64,000 nt of DNA, taken from the NCBI GenBank assembly GCA_045600225.1, contig JAZRXL010000069.1, forward strand, positions 1 to 64,000, written 5' to 3'. The notes below the pieces were generated by a model that saw nothing but the letters and a program-made list of their open reading frames with translations, made no database searches and was not told where the DNA came from. This document shows, one piece after another, positions 63,201-64,000 of the stretch (the stretch's first letter is position 1; every line of letters starts with the position of its first letter). The position numbers and the translations under genes were made by a program. This DNA comes from UBA1181 sp045600225. Lineage in GTDB: Bacteria; Bacteroidota; Bacteroidia; Bacteroidales; Paludibacteraceae.

Positions 63201-64000
63201 CTCTTTGATAGAGAGTTTGAAGTTCGATGCAAAAGAGGCTACGGAAGTAAAGCCATTCGTTAAACCTAAGAGATTTGAGTTGGGCGATAACGAGCGAAGA
63301 ACAATCTTGGCTCCATTCTTTACAGAATATTTGTCTCCATTATTCCCTGCTGCCTTCAAGTGGGCAGGTTACGATATGGAGTCGTTGCCATTGAGCAATG
63401 CCGAATCTAACGATGTAGGTTTGAAATATTCAAATAATGAGGTATGCTATCCGGCTACTTTGATTGTGGGTGACTTGATTAAGGCACTTCAATCGGGCAA
63501 GTACGATTTGGATAAGGTAGCTGTGGCAGTGACTCAGTTAGGACAATGTCGTGCTACCAACTATCCTCCGCTTATTCGTAAAGCGATTGTGGATGCGGGA
63601 TTCGCACAAGTGCCCGTTATTGGTATTGGAGGAACTGACAATACGGAAGATCAACCAGGATTTAAGTTGAATCTGCTCAAGGCCGCTCCTCTCGTTATCT
63701 ATGCTACGATGTATGGAGACTGGTTGTCTATTTTCTATCATGCGATTGCAGTAAGAGAAAAGAATAAGGGAGAGGCTCGTAAGTTGCGCGATTTATACTT
63801 GGAGAAAGCAAAGCCATTGGTTGAGAATAACGACACGAAAGGTTTGTTGAAGTTGACAGGAGAGGCTGCTCGTGCATTTAATGCAGTTCCAGTTTACGAA
63901 GATCGCGTATATCCAAAGGCGGGTATTACTGGAGAAATCTTCTTGAAGTTTAATCCATACGCACACCGTTATGTGCCAGATTGGTTGATGGAGCATGGTG
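60253..64000 (+). CDS. Two-module acyl-CoA dehydratase activase (BadF/BcrAD family), C-terminus outside window
   Basis: At least 1249 residues, open at the right edge. It has two complete ASKHA modules: residues ~1-255 (GLDIGSTTAKIVVLD, TIIDIGGEDAK) and ~329-590 (FLGIDSGSTTTKIVLIN, FILDIGGQDMKAM). Each keeps the cysteine pair that in the HgdC activator binds the bridging [4Fe-4S] cluster: C124 and C163 in module 1, C455 and C494 in module 2. Both pairs are 39 residues apart. A Cys-rich hinge (KGCDNNC) follows, then a long DUF2229 and CoA-dehydratase-like region (DNICFPAKLVHSHIYEL, ICLAGRPYHTDPLIQ). The activase drives ATP-dependent electron transfer to 2-hydroxyacyl-CoA dehydratases; the true target in Bacteroidota is not settled. 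This gene is expressed alone. Confidence 0.93.
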   Translation, partial: MFRIGLDIGSTTAKIVVLDETGKVVYSSYKRHLANVQGAITAFLEELKSTLTTEKFTLSITGSVGLGVSERYNIPFVQEVIAATEFTKRVHPEISTIIDIGGEDAKIVYLKNGQVSDLRMNGNCAGGTGAFIDQMALCLGVEVTDMDGLAKNAQHIYPIASRCGVFSKTDIQNLVARNATKEDIAASIFRAVAVQTASALSHGCEVRPKVLFCGGPLTFIGSLRKAIADYFKLDLEKDCVVLDNANIIPAWGTALFQNDMEPVDVAELTEILSKEPVMKEETNPNKNKTNVTLPPIFKDEEEYMMWKSEKEKSHIPVVNLNECRGKTFLGIDSGSTTTKIVLINEAGDILYKYYTHNGGNPIGAVRRGLEKLKIRCDEEKLNLEITAGCSTGYGEDLIKAAYSLDHGMIETMAHYVAAKNMCPEVSFILDIGGQDMKAMFVENGALTRMELNEACSSGCGSFIETFAQTLGCDITDFVYQACQSQNPCDLGTRCTVFMNSKVKQVLREGAKVSDIAAGLAYSVAKNCLFKVLKIKNYDELGPNIVLQGGTMKNDSVVKAFENLTGKNVYCNNVPELMGAYGCALYAKKMSEANKKATPLEKYLNAAEYESKVLSCKGCDNNCQITKYLFKNGGVYYSGNKCEKIFNNGKTDAKPGIDMSARKYHELFDRAEQPSKLVAPLFKMGVPRALNMYEEFPFWHTFFTECNIQVELSSTSTYRNYERGVHSVMSDNICFPAKLVHSHIYELQDKGVDRIFFPRVVYECVEDDASHNSFNCPIIIGYPDVVNSAIDSEIPIDSPVISFKDEKLLLKQLVRYMKELGISEKVVKKAHEKAVKAYSEFGLNLRKINEEAFEQSQKEGRMVICLAGRPYHTDPLIQHKVSEMISQMGVDVITEEISRKNNCDEKEAFIIKQWSFVNRILNSAQWVARQGKNVHYVETTSFGCGPDAFFTDEVRSLLNRYGKSLTLLKIDDINNVGSMKLRVRSLIESLKFDAKEATEVKPFVKPKRFELGDNERRTILAPFFTEYLSPLFPAAFKWAGYDMESLPLSNAESNDVGLKYSNNEVCYPATLIVGDLIKALQSGKYDLDKVAVAVTQLGQCRATNYPPLIRKAIVDAGFAQVPVIGIGGTDNTEDQPGFKLNLLKAAPLVIYATMYGDWLSIFYHAIAVREKNKGEARKLRDLYLEKAKPLVENNDTKGLLKLTGEAARAFNAVPVYEDRVYPKAGITGEIFLKFNPYAHRYVPDWLMEHG

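Overview
The window is a 64 kb piece of an AT-rich Bacteroidota chromosome, most likely from an anaerobic Bacteroidales. The evidence is: a repeated TAnnTTTG -7 promoter element, two proteins of the type seen in type IX secretion (T9SS) organisms, lipoproteins with N-terminal lipoboxes, DUF3822 and DUF4292 genes, an ArgF'-type succinylornithine transcarbamylase, and a large two-module 2-hydroxyacyl-CoA dehydratase activase typical of anaerobes. No phage, transposase, CRISPR array, rRNA or tRNA was seen. Two genes run off the ends: a giant secreted repeat protein on the left and the activase on the right.

Layout. 0-7 kb: one giant minus-strand surface protein made of PKD/Ig-like repeats. 7-13.6 kb: surface glycan genes (GT2, GT4, a WaaP/Kdo-kinase-like protein, an O-antigen ligase) with a glycerate kinase and a thioredoxin-fold protein lacking its CxxC. 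13.9-16 kb: a large lipoprotein. 16.4-22.8 kb: a tRNA-modification and repair operon (mnmG, uvrC, dtd, U32 peptidase, dusB). 22.9-31 kb: polA, a prenyl synthase, deoC-mazG-nadA, ychF and a CYTH protein. 31-39 kb: a Wzz-like protein, hydrolase and RecD-like helicase, DUF3822-rsmD-folB, a flippase and tcdA. 39.5-47 kb: a seven-gene run from dut through TPR, DUF4292, EnvC-like, a second Wzz-like, Gfo/Idh and SpmAB-like genes. 47-55 kb: a CotH-type T9SS cargo, succinylornithine transcarbamylase, mutY, HU, a 29-residue basic protein and RNase G. 55-60 kb: a DUF1846 / HELAH lipoprotein / M13 peptidase operon. 60 kb to the end: the activase.

The main structural result is a probable chromosome origin region. 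Three parS-like palindromes flank dusB between 21.83 and 22.93 kb. One matches the Bacillus parS 16-mer exactly and two are perfect 14-bp palindromes. About 6 kb to the right, the longest gene-free stretch (28963-29441) is extremely AT-rich and holds TTATTAACA and TTATCAATA DnaA-box-like words. Base composition of the + strand changes there from A/C-biased to T/G-biased. The change is visible between nadA and ychF, which lie on the same strand, so coding direction alone does not explain it. Gene orientation agrees loosely: mostly + to the right, mixed to the left.

Several start codons were moved. For the WaaP-like kinase, the prenyl synthase and DUF1846, the longest reading frame begins at a TTG that is itself the end of the -7 promoter box. 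For the CYTH protein and mutY the first ATG lies too close to the box. The next in-frame ATG was used in each case.
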